Source: Cherax quadricarinatus (Eukaryota; Arthropoda; Malacostraca; Decapoda; Parastacidae). Taken from it: a DNA stretch of 64,000 nt. The notes under the pieces were generated by a model. That model saw nothing but the letters and a program-made list of their open reading frames with translations, was not told where the DNA came from and made no database searches. The position numbers were made by a program, and so were the translations under genes. The stretch is taken from NCBI RefSeq assembly GCF_038502225.1, contig NW_027195260.1, positions 1 through 64,000 of the forward strand, written 5' to 3'. This document shows, one piece after another, positions 10,234 to 20,231 of the stretch (its first letter is position 1; every line of letters begins with the position of its first letter).

Positions 10234-11826
10234 GGTCAGCGTTTTAGGTCAAGGTTAATATTGGAATTTAAGGTCCTGTAGATGTAGATTGCACAGTAGT
10301 AAGTGTGGATGTACTGAACAGGGAGTAAGTTTAGATCTATGAAGAGTGGGAGGGTGTGTTGCCAGGGATGGGATTTAGTGATTATTCTTACTGCGGCTTT
10401 TTGTTGGGTTATTATTGGCTTTAGGTGTGTTGCTGCAGTTGAACCCCAAGCACAGATAGCATAGGTGAGGTATGGATATATAAGTGAATGGTATAGTGTG
10501 AGAAGGGCAGTTTGCGGCACGTAGTATCGTATCTTGGAGAGGATCCCAACCGTTTTGGATACTTTTTTGGTTATGTGTTGGATATGGGTGCTGAAGTCCA
10601 GGTTGTTGTCGATGTATAGGCCTAGGAATTTGCGCATCTCCTGCTCTGCTACCAAACATAATGTAGTAGGTTTTGTCAACGTTAAGCATAAGTTTATTGG
10701 CTGTCATCCAAGTCGATATTTTGATCAGCTCCTCATTAACAATGGTGTTGAGGGTTGCAAGATTAGGGTGAGAGATGACATAAGTCGTGTCGTCAGCAAA
10801 GAGAATGTGGTTCAGGTGTCGAGATACGTTTGGAAGATCATTGATGTATGTGAGGAAGAGCAGGGGACCAAGGACACTTCCCTGCAGAACTCCAGTATCA
10901 AGTGGCTGTGTTGTTGATGCTGTGTCTTTAATGGTGACATACTGATACCTATTAGTAAGGAATGATTTGAAATATGCAAGTGCATGGCCTCTTATACCAT
11001 AATGGTCAAGTTTGTGGAGTAGGATGTCGTGGTCTACTGTGTCAAAAGCTTTTCTTAGGTCAATAAAAATTCCTAGTGGATATTCCTTATTTTCCAATGC
11101 TGTGTAAAGCAGATCTAGCATTTTTATTATTGCATCGTTAGTGCTTTTATTTTTCCTGAATCCAAATTGGCAGGGGTTGAGTATGTTTTGTGATGTTATA
11201 AATGAATATAGTCTCCTGTGCACGAGTTTTTCAAAGATTTTGGATAGAAATGGTAAGTTTGATATTGGCCTATAGTTGTTTAAATCTGTAGGGTCACCAC
11301 CTTTATGTATTGGTGTAACCCTTGCCGTCTTGAGTAGTTTCGGGAAGGTGCTAGTTTCTAGTGACTTGTTAAAAAGTAATGAGATAGTATGCGAGAGGAC
11401 ATGGGCCACTCTCTTGTACAATAATGGTGGGACATGAGACAGATTCCCTGAGTTATTTTTAAGTGACTTTATAATCTCGGTGACTTCCGTGGGCTCAGTT
11501 GGAGCAAGATAGAAGGAATTTGGGAAATTCCCATCTAGGTAGTCCCCGGCATGGGCATTGGTACATGGGATTTTATTGGCGAGATTAGAACCTATGGTTG
11601 AGAAGAAGTCGTTTATCTTGTTAGCTGTGTCGGTGGGTTGCAGTGGTGTTTCATTAGGTTTAGTTAGGACAACATTCTTGTTTTTTTTCAGTTTGTGGGT
11701 CCCTAGAATCTGAGAGAGTGTTTTCCAGGTCTGTTTTATATCTCCTCTTGTGTCAGTGAATCTACTGGAGTAGTATAGTTGTTTGGCTTTCTTTATTACT
11801 TTGGTGAGGACTGATGAATAGTGTTT
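10234..11826 (-). pseudogene. LINE B copy 1: reverse transcriptase part
   Basis: Minus-strand RT of LINE B in two frames (11421-10375 and 10679-10236). Motifs seen: IHKGGDPTDLNNYRPISNLP, FGFRKNKSTNDAI, FIDLRKAFDTVDHDILL, LQGSVLGPLLF and LFADDTTYVISHP. Compared with copy 2, V-P-Q-G has become V-L-Q-G. At about 10625-10650 roughly 60 bases of copy 2 are missing, which shifts the frame from NVDKTYYIMFGSRAGDAQI into unrelated residues. The RT is therefore broken although its catalytic FADD is intact. Confidence 0.85.
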
Positions 11827-12623
11827 ACTAATAGTGGTTTACTAATGTTTGTCAAGAGGAAGGTAGGGAAGTGGTCTGTAGTGCTATCTGTGATTATCCC
11901 TGATTTAAAGGGGGCTAGTATATTGGTCCATATGTGATCTATTATGGTTGCACTTGTTTCAGTGAGCCTGGTTGGTTTGGTTATTGTTGGTATGAGAAGT
12001 GTGTTGTTCATATTGTTGATGAAATCAGTTACAGGCTGATCATCTAGTAGGCCAAGGTTGATGTTGAAGTCTCCAGCTAAGAGAAGGTGGTGCTTATTCA
12101 TTTGTCTGTTTGTTATTAGTGCCTTTAATTTCTCACTGAAGTTTGGGATGTTTGTGTGGGGTATCCGGTAAATGGCACCGATTGTTATAGGCATCTTAAG
12201 TTTTTTTACAGTAAAATTAGCAAAAATGTATTCCCCATATTCATCACTAAAGGAATTGGTGCTAATACAAGATAATTGGTTAGAGTAATAGATTGCAATA
12301 CCACCCCCAACTTGGTATGGTCTGCAGTTGTGGATTGCTGTGTATCCTGGTAGAGGGTAGATATCTATTGTGTCCTGTTTAAGCCAGGTCTCAGTAAGAA
12401 TAATGCAGGAGAAGGGTGTCTTTAGTGATTCAAGGAGTGCCAGGAGGTCATCATAGTGTTTGCTTAAGGACCTGATGTTGTAGTTAAGTACTGATAGACT
12501 TTTATCATTGTTTAGGATAGTGCTGGCTTGTGATGCTGTGTAGTAAAGGCAGTTACTTTCCAATAGGTTTTGATTGTGTGTCAGGTTATGTAGGTTTAGA
12601 TCAGGGTCAACGTGATCAATCAT
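11827..12623 (-). pseudogene. LINE B copy 1: endonuclease domain
   Basis: Begins MIDHVDPDLNL, as in copy 2. Endonuclease motifs are present: LNYNIRSLS (Asn), LTETWL (Glu), GAIYRIP (Tyr), LLAGDFNINLG, IIDHIWTN and TDHFPTFL. The frame then runs into a junction at about 11826-11835, where about 300 bases corresponding to copy 2 19135-19440 are missing. The endonuclease is thus intact but is no longer joined in frame to RT. Confidence 0.85.
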
Positions 12624-13065
12624 CTTCTAGGTTTAAATTATGGTTATTTATATCCTGAGTTGTGTGTTGAGTTTTAGCACTGATATCTCTAGTGGTGGGA
12701 AGTTTGGACAAGTATATAGCTATAGCATTTTGGTCATGTAGAGTATAGTCACTAATACACATAATGAAGTTGGTGTTGTCTATGTGTTGTGCTGGAATGA
12801 TCTAAATTACAACTAGGTACAAACTAATAATATAAAAATACAAATTAAAAATAGCACAAGACTCTCACTTGTAATTGCACTAAGGTCTAATGTAATGACT
12901 TTGGTACTGACTATGTATTGAGCTAGAATGAGCTATAGTACAACTGAGTTTAATCTAATAATATAAAAAAGGCACAAGACTCTCAGTTGTAATTGCACTA
13001 AGGTGTTATATAAGTTGTTTACAAGAATTAGAGTATAACTAGATTTAAATTGACAAGATAAAATA
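12624..13065 (-). mobile_element. LINE B copy 1: inter-ORF region with tandem repeats
   Basis: AT-rich sequence equivalent to copy 2 20232-21030. It holds two copies of a roughly 120-bp imperfect repeat with TTTAATCTAATAATATAAAA-like and CACAAGACTCTCA blocks. ORF1 is absent: at about 13066 the sequence jumps to a LINE B C-terminal fragment. Confidence 0.7.
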
Positions 13066-13195
13066 TACAAGTTAGTTGTCGGGGTGTATCAGGGAGATAA
13101 GATGTTTTCTAACTGTAGTTTTGAAAGTGATGAATGTGTCTGCAGTTCTAGAGTTTTCAGGTAGGGTGTTCCAGATTTTAGGGGGCTGTAGAGCA
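13066..13195 (-). pseudogene. LINE B: isolated C-terminal fragment
   Basis: The minus strand encodes KIWNTLPENSRTADTFITFK and the following TTVRKHLISLIHPDN, the last residues of LINE B ORF2 (compare 17274-17385). It directly follows the inter-ORF region of copy 1. It ends at about 13193, where unrelated sequence starts with GAGCAAATTTCCGCGCGCGC. Confidence 0.8.
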
Positions 13196-14098
13196 AATTT
13201 CCGCGCGCGCTCAACCAAAAATCGAAAAATTATGGAAATTGAGTTATATATACCGAAAAATAGCTTAACTCTTTGGCAACACAATGGTACAATAATCAAT
13301 GTTCTACGACGGTGATGTGGGCAGCGAGTCTGCTCACAGCCCACATATTTTTTGGAATTTTTTCCTTGTTTTATATCTCTTTTTCTTGCATTATTCTTTC
13401 TAATATAATAACTGACTATTTGGCATCATAAAACAGTAGGCGGAGCTTATCAGTAGACTTTGAGCCTACCAGGCCTACCACCGCTCCAGAGAGTGCCAGG
13501 AGAAATCACTTAATTATTACGCTTATATCAGCTTATATATCAACTCTACGGCTTATTTATCTATCAGAATTGATCTAATATGATATAGTAAACACTATAA
13601 ATAACATACAAACATGTTATATACTCTAGACTGAATAAAATAGGCCATTATATGGCGAGAGATTGTCGGGAATATTTCGATATAAATGAGTTACTCCTCT
13701 CCATGTCGTCTTTGAGTAAGAGAAAACGGTATTTTGAAGAGGATAACTGCACTACAATATCTCGGAAGTAACTTATTCACTTTACGGTACATAGTCTGCC
13801 TTTATTACTTAATTAAATGTAATAATATTCACAGAAATTGTAGAATAATGATTTCTCTAATTAACAGTTATTCATTTTTGGAAATATTCCAAATACTTTG
13901 GGAATTATGTGGGAATAAAGTGAAGATTTTTTTTACAACATTCCAAGAACTAACAAACTTTATTTTTTTTTGTGAAATAAAGATACGTTATTTAGAGGAA
14001 AGGTAACAATTATAAATACGTATAAGCATTGTTTTCTCGGGACCAAGTGTCCAAACAACCTTACGTCGTCCCATATAGGCCTACCACCGTACCAAAGG
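13196..14098. other. Region without a gene; contains repeat M
   Basis: No coding frame is credible. Repeat M lies at about 13540-13645 with TTATTTATCTATCAGAATTG and TAATATGATATAGTAAACAC-like blocks; relatives are at 39970-40080 and 57975-58080. The block AGGCCTACCACCG occurs at 13479-13491 and again at about 14079-14091, just before the LINE C junction. The rest is AT-rich and unrecognised. Confidence 0.5.
13540..13645. repeat. Repeat M, copy 1
   Basis: Shares an ordered series of blocks with 39970-40080 and 57975-58080: TTATTTATCTATCA, then AATATGAT, then a TAAATAACA-like block, then an AATAAAATA-like block. About 100 bp, AT-rich, family unknown. Confidence 0.55.
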
Positions 14099-14266
14099 AC
14101 ATTTTCAGAAAATAAATCCTTTTTCAGTCTTTTCTCAGTTGGCAATGTTGTTCATCCGTTTCCTCTTGAAAAAGCAAATGACCTCATAAATGACTGGTTC
14201 AAAACATCCAGGCATGAAAGCCTTCCATCTCATATTAGAAAAAATTTAGAGAGTACTTCTGAAGAA

Positions 14267-16717
14267 ATGTTGAAACTGATTAATTTTATGAGCCAAAATA
14301 TTGATGAGAGTGATTGCCTCTTTACCGAGTATGAATTAGATAATGCATTAACCAAAGGTCGATCAACTGCTCCTGGAGAGGATGGTATAACCTATGATAT
14401 TCTCAGAACTCTAAGGCACGTGCCTGATAACCCTTTGTTGGCACTGTATAATCTCAGTTACATTGAGGGCGTTCTTCCTACTTCCTGGACCAATAGTCTC
14501 ATTGTGCCTATCCCTAAGCCCCAACAGCCTCATACATTTAGGCCGATCTCCTTAACTAGTTGTCTTTGCAAAACTTTTGAAAGAATGATGCTTAACAGAT
14601 TGTACTACAGAATCAGACATCAACTTTCCCCCTGCCTCTATGGGTTCATGAAAGGTAAAAGTGTGCAGAACTGTATTTCCACCTTTCTCACTGCACACAC
14701 CTCTACTAGTTTTACCACTTTTCTTGATCTAAAATCTGCATTTGATATTGCAAACAGAACAGTTATACTACATGAACTAGCCAAAATGAATATTGGTGGT
14801 ATCTTACTCTGCTGGATAATAGGATACCTGTCAAATAGAGTATCCTCTGTCCTTTACCAAGGCTTCAGAAGTGATTCTAAAGAAATGTCTTTAGGTACAC
14901 TGCAGGGAGGACAGGGAGGAGTTCTTAGTCCCATGCTATTTAATATTCTGATTAATGCTCTCCTAAATGCTCTACCTGCCTCACCTAAACATATAGCTAT
15001 AAGCTATGCTGATGATATCATGATCCATACAACAGGGCATAAGAAGATGAATACCATTCTTAATGAAGTTCAAGCAATTTGTAATCGACTAGGCTTCATA
15101 ATATCTTCCTCTAAAACAAAGATATTAACAAGCAAACGACATCCCTCACCCATCTATTTGCAGGGTGAAATCATTAGCTACGTTAAAACTTACAGATATC
15201 TTGGTGTAGATGTACCCTTTAACAAATCCACTATACCACAACTAAACAAGAAATGCAAAGCTAGGCTAAATGCTCTCAAAGCTGTTGCTGGCTACAATCC
15301 CAACTATGGTGCTAATGTGAGAATCGTGAGAATGATGTACATAGCCTATGTTAGGTCCTTAATTGATTATGCTGCTCCCATGTTGATATTAGCTAGAGAA
15401 AGTTCCCTCCGACCCTTGGAGTTAATGCAAAATGAAGCTCTCAGGACTATTCTTGGCTGTCCCAGATCTACAAAAGTTCTTAACATGAGGAAGGAGCTTG
15501 GTATTTCTAGAATCAGTGATAGGATTGTTGAAATTAACACTGTACTCGGTATTAGAATGTTGAGAAACGAACCAGACACTGTCACAGTGAATCTTACCAA
15601 GTGTCTGGAGGTAAATACACACAGATCTAAATGGATTGTGAAAACGTGCAATTGCATTAAGTTTTATAACCTGCATGAACTGTATCACTGTAGGCAACAA
15701 GAGCATTTCACCCCTCCATGGAAGATGTGTTCATTTAATATCACATACCTACAAGTCCCTCCCAAGAAGCTCATTGCTAGTAATCCCTTCCTTAAATCTC
15801 TTGTTAGAGCAACTGCTCAAGAAGAAATTTTTCGCCTAGCTGGTAGTAATAAGTTATCACAAGTTATATACACTGATGGATCTAAACAGGAGTCTTCTGG
15901 CAGGGCTGCATCTGCTCTTGTTGCCACCTCCCTAGTTAAGAACGATAATAAATTTGTTGAGTTAGGCATAAGAATTAACAACTGGGCGTCTACACTGCAA
16001 ACTGAATTGTTTGCAATCCTAATGGTGCTAAAGCTAACCTATGACACTGAGCTTGACTCTATCATCATTACTGATTCTATGTCATCATTGAAGGCTCTTG
16101 GCTCATATAATGACTCCAACAACATGCTCATTGGGGAAGCCAGGTATAGATACTCAAAAATTAGGGACAAAGGAATTAATGTACAATTGCTATGGATACC
16201 ATCACACATTGGATTACTCCTTCATGATAAAGTTGATATGTTAGCCAAGAAGAGTATCCAGAAGGAGAACGTAGAATATAACTTTGGTATAACTGTGTCT
16301 GGCATTAGGAATAATATTAGGAGAGAAGTAAATAATGAAGATGATTGTTATAGGAATGCAGTTAGAAGCCTGAGTAGATCTATAACCCACTATGATAACA
16401 TGAACGTAGATAAGTATGTTTATGGAGCAACTTGCAATGTGAACAGACTGACTGATGTTGTAGTGGCCAGGCTTAGGCTTGGTTACAAGTACTTCTGGCA
16501 GTTTGGGAGACACACAGATGATGATCAAACTAAATGTAAATTATGTGATCAGGCATATGGTCACTCTCTTGAACACTATGTGCTTAATTGTCCACTTATT
16601 GAGGAATACAGAGACAGACAGTATAATAACCTATGTGACATGTCAAGATATCTTATTAATGAAAATAAGATACCAGATATACTAAGCAAATTTCCTAAAT
16701 TTGCTTGTAACAGATAA
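14267..16717 (+). pseudogene. LINE C copy 1 ORF2: reverse transcriptase and RNase H
   Basis: 816 residues from the first ATG; the same frame is open back to about 14099, so this ATG is not the native start. RT motifs: STAPGEDGITYDIL, FRPISLTSCLCKTFERM, TFLDLKSAFDIANR and ISYADDIMIH at about residue 248. The PQGG loop is abnormal: it reads TLQGGQGGVLSP because of a 9-base tandem duplication at 14903-14920 and a Pro-to-Leu change. RNase H at about residues 530-680 has IYTDGSKQ, QTELFAIL, IITDSMSSLKAL and WIPSHIG with VDMLAKKS, so the D-E-D-D set is present. A zinc knuckle CKLCDQAYGHSLEHYVLNC lies at about 757-775. It probably cannot move by itself, as it lacks an endonuclease. Confidence 0.85.
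14903..14920 (+). repeat. 9-bp tandem duplication in the RT loop of LINE C copy 1
   Basis: CAGGGAGGA occurs twice in tandem, adding three residues in the conserved PQG loop. Copy 2 (around 25440) and LINE D (around 48070) have the single form. Confidence 0.85.
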
Positions 16718-16872
16718 GTGAACTATAGATATGTAGATATAAATCCATATGTATTCCTGTTAACCCTTTGGGGCCTAGTTCCTAGGCCTTTTGTGTATCC
16801 ATATGCTCTCGCGCTACCGTCCACAGGATGGATATGGGGTGCACAATAAACTAGCCACTTCGGTGGCAAAAT
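16718..16872 (+). other. LINE C copy 1 3' UTR
   Basis: Runs from the stop after FPKFACNR to the tail. The block 16814-16850 is shared in complement with repeat E (8752-8787). It ends in a perfect hairpin and GCAAAATCTAATC. The antisense tail of LINE B copy 2 starts a few bases later. Confidence 0.75.
16854..16867 (+). promoter_or_regulatory. Terminal stem-loop with TTCG tetraloop in LINE C
   Basis: GCCACTTCGGTGGC forms a 5-bp perfect stem closed by a TTCG (UUCG in RNA) loop. It lies only about 5 bases before the element tail. It is also perfect in copy 2 at 23492-23505. A 3'-terminal hairpin is the kind of structure LINE reverse transcriptases use to recognise their own RNA (shown for L2-group elements). 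Here the role is inferred. Confidence 0.7.
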
Positions 16873-16875
16873 CTA

Positions 16876-17273
16876 ATCTTTCAAATTCAAATTCAAATTC
16901 AAAGTTTATTCTCTATAAGGATTACAATGCTGAGTTTACAGAAATTTGGTTATTGTTTGGTTTACATGTAGTAAAATTGAGATTACAGAGTGTACCACTA
17001 GAACGCTTAGCATGGCTAAGCATTTCGGGCATACTTAGTTTTATTCTTAAATGTAGAATATTACAAATTATGAGGTAAGTTGGTATTATGGCTAAGTGAC
17101 TAAATACTATTTTGTGAGTTTAGCAATGTGAATGCTTTTGTTTTGGCACAGTATATAGTTTCAGTATTGGAGTATCACAGGATTCATTATTTTAAGACTG
17201 AGATTAATATTTCTGTTTATGGTCAAATGAGTGTGCGAGTGTAAGTGTGAACCACCAGGTGGTATTCGTGAAG
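16876..17273 (-). other. LINE B copy 2 3' UTR and tail
   Basis: On the plus strand TTCAAATTCAAATTCAAATT then AAAGTTTATTCTC, that is a TTTGAA tandem tail on the element strand. The old copy 3 has the same 3' UTR at 40568-40960, starting with CAAATTCAATTCAAATTC and including CTGAGTTTACAGAA. Confidence 0.75.
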
Positions 17274-20231
17274 TTAGTTGACGGGGTGTATCAGGGAGAT
17301 AAGATGTTTTCTAATGGTAGTTTTGAAGGTGATGAATGTGTCTGCAGTTCTAGAGTTCTCAGGTAGGGTATTCCAGATTTTAGGGCCTTTGACATACATT
17401 GAATTTTTGTAAAGGTTTAGTCGGACACGGGGAATGTCGTAGAGATGTTTGTTTCTGGTGTTATGCCTGTGGGTTCTGTCACAACTATCAAGAAAGCGTT
17501 TTAGGTCAAGGTTGATATTAGAGTTTAAGGCCCTGTAGATATAGATTGCACAGTAGTAAGTGTGGATGTACTGAACTGGGAGTAAGTTTAGATCTTTGAA
17601 GAGTGGGGGGGTGTGCTGCCAGGGATGGGATTTAGTGATTATTCTTACTGCAGCTTTTTGTTGGGTTATTATTGGCTTTAGGTGTGTTGCTGCAGTTGAT
17701 CCCCAAGCACAAATAGCATAGGTGAGGTATGGATAAATAAGTGAGTGGTATAGTGTGAGAAGGGCATTTTGCGGCACGTAGTATCGTATCTTGGAGAGGA
17801 TCCCAACCGTTTTGGATACTTTTTTGGCTATATGCTGGATATGGGTGCTGAAATTCAGGTTATTGTCAAGGTATAAGCCTAAGAATTTTCCCCCATTATT
17901 TCTGGTAATTAGAGTGTTGTCAATCTTAATGTTAATTTGTGCATCTCCTGCTCTGCTACCAAACATAATATAGTAAGTTTTGTCAGTGTTAAGCGTAAGT
18001 TTATTGGCTGTCATCCAAGTCGATATTTTAATCAGCTCCTCATTCACAATGGTGTTAAGGGTGGCAAGATTAGGGTGAGAGATGACATAAGTCGTGTCAT
18101 CAGCAAAGAGAATGGGTTTCAGGTGTTGGGATACGTTTGGAAGGTCATTGATGTATATGAGGAAGAGCAGGGGACCAAGGACACTTCCCTGCGGAACTCC
18201 AGTATCAAGTGGCCGTGTTGCTGATGCTGTGTCTTTAATGGTGACGTACTGATACCTATTAGTAATGTAAGATTTGAAATAAGCAAGCGCATGGCCTCTT
18301 ATACCGTAGTGGTCAAGTTTGTGGAGTAGGATTTCGTGGTTTACTGTGTCAAAAGCTTTTCTTAGGTCAATAAAAATTCCTAGTGGATATTCCTTATTTT
18401 CCAATGCTGTGTAAAGCAGATCTAGCATTTTTATGATTGCATCATTAGTGCTTTTATTTTTCCTGAATCCAAACTGGCAGGGGTTGAGTATGTTTTGAGC
18501 CGTTATAAATGAATACAGTCTCCTGTGCACGAGTTTCTCAAAGATTTTGGATAGCAATGGTAAGTTAGATATTGGCCTATAGTTGTTTAAGTCTGTAGGG
18601 TCACCACCTTTATGTATTGGTGTAACCCTTGCCATCTTGAGTAGTTTCGGGAAGGTGCTAGTCTCTATTGACTTGTTAAAAAGTAATGAAATAGCATGCG
18701 AAAGGACATGGGCCGCTCGCTTGTACAGTAATGGTGGGACATGAGACAGATTCCCCGAGTTATTTTTAAGTGACTTTATGATCTCAATGACTTCCGTGGG
18801 CTCAGTTGGTGCAAGATAGAAGGAATTAGGGAAATTTCCATCTAGGTAGTCCCCGGCATGGGCATTGGTATGTGGGATTTTACTGGCGAGATTAGATCCT
18901 ATGTTTGAGAAGAAGTCGTTTATCTTGTTAGCTGTGTCAGTGGGATGTAGTGGTGTTTCATTAGGTTTAGTTAGGACAATATTCTTGGTTTTTCTCAGTT
19001 TGTGGGTCCCTAGAATCTGAGAGAGTGTTTTCCAGGTCTTTTTTATATCTCCTCTAGTGTCTGTGAATCTACTGGAGTAGTATAGTTGTTTGGCTTTTTT
19101 TATTACTTTGGTGAGAGCTGATGAATAGTGTTTAAGAATATCTTTGTGTATTAAGCCCTGTCTATATTGCTTTTCATATTGGTGTTTCTTGTCAATGGAT
19201 TTCAGAATGGTGCTGGTTAGCCATGGGCAACCAAGCCGTTTGTTTGTGATCTGTTTTGTTTTTATAGGACAATGTTTGTTGTATAGTCTAAGTAATTTGT
19301 TAAGAAAGATGTCTGTCCAGTCATCAATACCATTGGCCTTGGAGAATTCTGTAGGCCAATCAACAGTCTCTAGGTCAGCTGTGAACTTCCTTACTGAGGC
19401 CTCGTCATGGAGTCTAAATGAGACTTTGTTGTATTCAAGTGGTGGTTTACTAATGTTTGTCAGGAGGAAGGTAGGGTAGTGGTCTGTAGTGCTATCTGTG
19501 ATTATCCCTGATTTAAGGGGGGCTAGTATATTGGTCCATATGTGGTCTATTATGGTTGCACTTGTCTCAGTGAGCCTGGTTGGTTTAGTTATTGTTGGTA
19601 TGAGAAGTGTGTTGTTCATATTGTTGATGAAATCAGTTACAGGCTGATCATCTAGTAAGCCAAGGTTGATGTTGAAGTCTCCAGCTAAGAGAAGGTGGTG
19701 CTTATTCATTTGTCTGTTTGTTATTAGTGACTTTAATTTCTCACTGAAATTTGGGATGTTTGTGTGAGGTATCCGGTAAATGGCACCAATTGTTATAGGC
19801 GTCTTAAGGTTTTTTACAGTAAAATTAGCAAAAATGTATTCCCCATATTCATCACTAAAGCAAGTGGTGCTAAGACAAGATAATTGGTTAGAGTAATAGA
19901 TTGCAATACCACCCCCAACTTGGTTTGTTCTGCAGTTGTGAATTGCTGTGTATCCTGGTAGAGGGTAGATATCTATTGTGTCCTGCTTAAGCCAGGTCTC
20001 AGTAAGAATAATGCAGGAGAAGGGTGTCTTTAGTGATTCAAGGAGTGCTAGGAGGTCATCATAGTGTTTGCTTAAGGACCTGATGTTGTAGTTTAGTACT
20101 GATAGACTTTTAGCATTGTTTAGGATAGTGGTGGCTTGTGATGCTGTGTAATAAAGGCAGTTACTTTCCAATAGGTTTTGATTGGGTGTCAGATTATGGA
20201 GGTTTAGATCAGGGTCAACGTGATCAATCAT
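17274..20231 (-). CDS. LINE B copy 2 ORF2: endonuclease and reverse transcriptase
   Basis: 985 residues, uninterrupted. The AP-type endonuclease covers about residues 45-255 with its catalytic set: N48 in NYNIRS, E78 in LTETW, Y152 in IYRIP, D185 and N187 in GDFN, D229-H230 in IIDHIW, D250-H251 in TDHYP. RT covers about 490-800: IHKGGDP, NYRPISNLP, FGFRKNKST, D622 in FIDLRKAFD, GVPQGSVLGPLLF (679-690) and FADD at 709-712. The C-terminal domain ends KGPKIWNTLPENSRTADTF and 20 or so more residues. The start MIDHVDPD is shared with copy 1. It should nick target DNA and copy the element RNA in place. All catalytic residues look intact, so this copy could be active if expressed. Confidence 0.9.
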   Translation of the reverse strand: MIDHVDPDLNLHNLTPNQNLLESNCLYYTASQATTILNNAKSLSVLNYNIRSLSKHYDDLLALLESLKTPFSCIILTETWLKQDTIDIYPLPGYTAIHNCRTNQVGGGIAIYYSNQLSCLSTTCFSDEYGEYIFANFTVKNLKTPITIGAIYRIPHTNIPNFSEKLKSLITNRQMNKHHLLLAGDFNINLGLLDDQPVTDFINNMNNTLLIPTITKPTRLTETSATIIDHIWTNILAPLKSGIITDSTTDHYPTFLLTNISKPPLEYNKVSFRLHDEASVRKFTADLETVDWPTEFSKANGIDDWTDIFLNKLLRLYNKHCPIKTKQITNKRLGCPWLTSTILKSIDKKHQYEKQYRQGLIHKDILKHYSSALTKVIKKAKQLYYSSRFTDTRGDIKKTWKTLSQILGTHKLRKTKNIVLTKPNETPLHPTDTANKINDFFSNIGSNLASKIPHTNAHAGDYLDGNFPNSFYLAPTEPTEVIEIIKSLKNNSGNLSHVPPLLYKRAAHVLSHAISLLFNKSIETSTFPKLLKMARVTPIHKGGDPTDLNNYRPISNLPLLSKIFEKLVHRRLYSFITAQNILNPCQFGFRKNKSTNDAIIKMLDLLYTALENKEYPLGIFIDLRKAFDTVNHEILLHKLDHYGIRGHALAYFKSYITNRYQYVTIKDTASATRPLDTGVPQGSVLGPLLFLIYINDLPNVSQHLKPILFADDTTYVISHPNLATLNTIVNEELIKISTWMTANKLTLNTDKTYYIMFGSRAGDAQINIKIDNTLITRNNGGKFLGLYLDNNLNFSTHIQHIAKKVSKTVGILSKIRYYVPQNALLTLYHSLIYPYLTYAICAWGSTAATHLKPIITQQKAAVRIITKSHPWQHTPPLFKDLNLLPVQYIHTYYCAIYIYRALNSNINLDLKRFLDSCDRTHRHNTRNKHLYDIPRVRLNLYKNSMYVKGPKIWNTLPENSRTADTFITFKTTIRKHLISLIHPVN

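Larger units (their letters stand above)
14099..16872 (+). mobile_element. LINE C, copy 1 (RT plus RNase H, I-group-like), 5'-truncated
   Basis: A plus-strand non-LTR element with RT, RNase H and a terminal zinc knuckle but no endonuclease. The reading frame is open from about 14099, where similarity to the family appears to start, so the copy is 5'-truncated as is usual for LINEs. The 3' UTR (16718-16872) has a hairpin at 16854-16867 and a short ATCTAA-type tail. Copy 2 lies inverted at 23474-25599. The presence of RNase H points to the I, Nimb or related clades; the exact clade is not determined. Confidence 0.85.
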
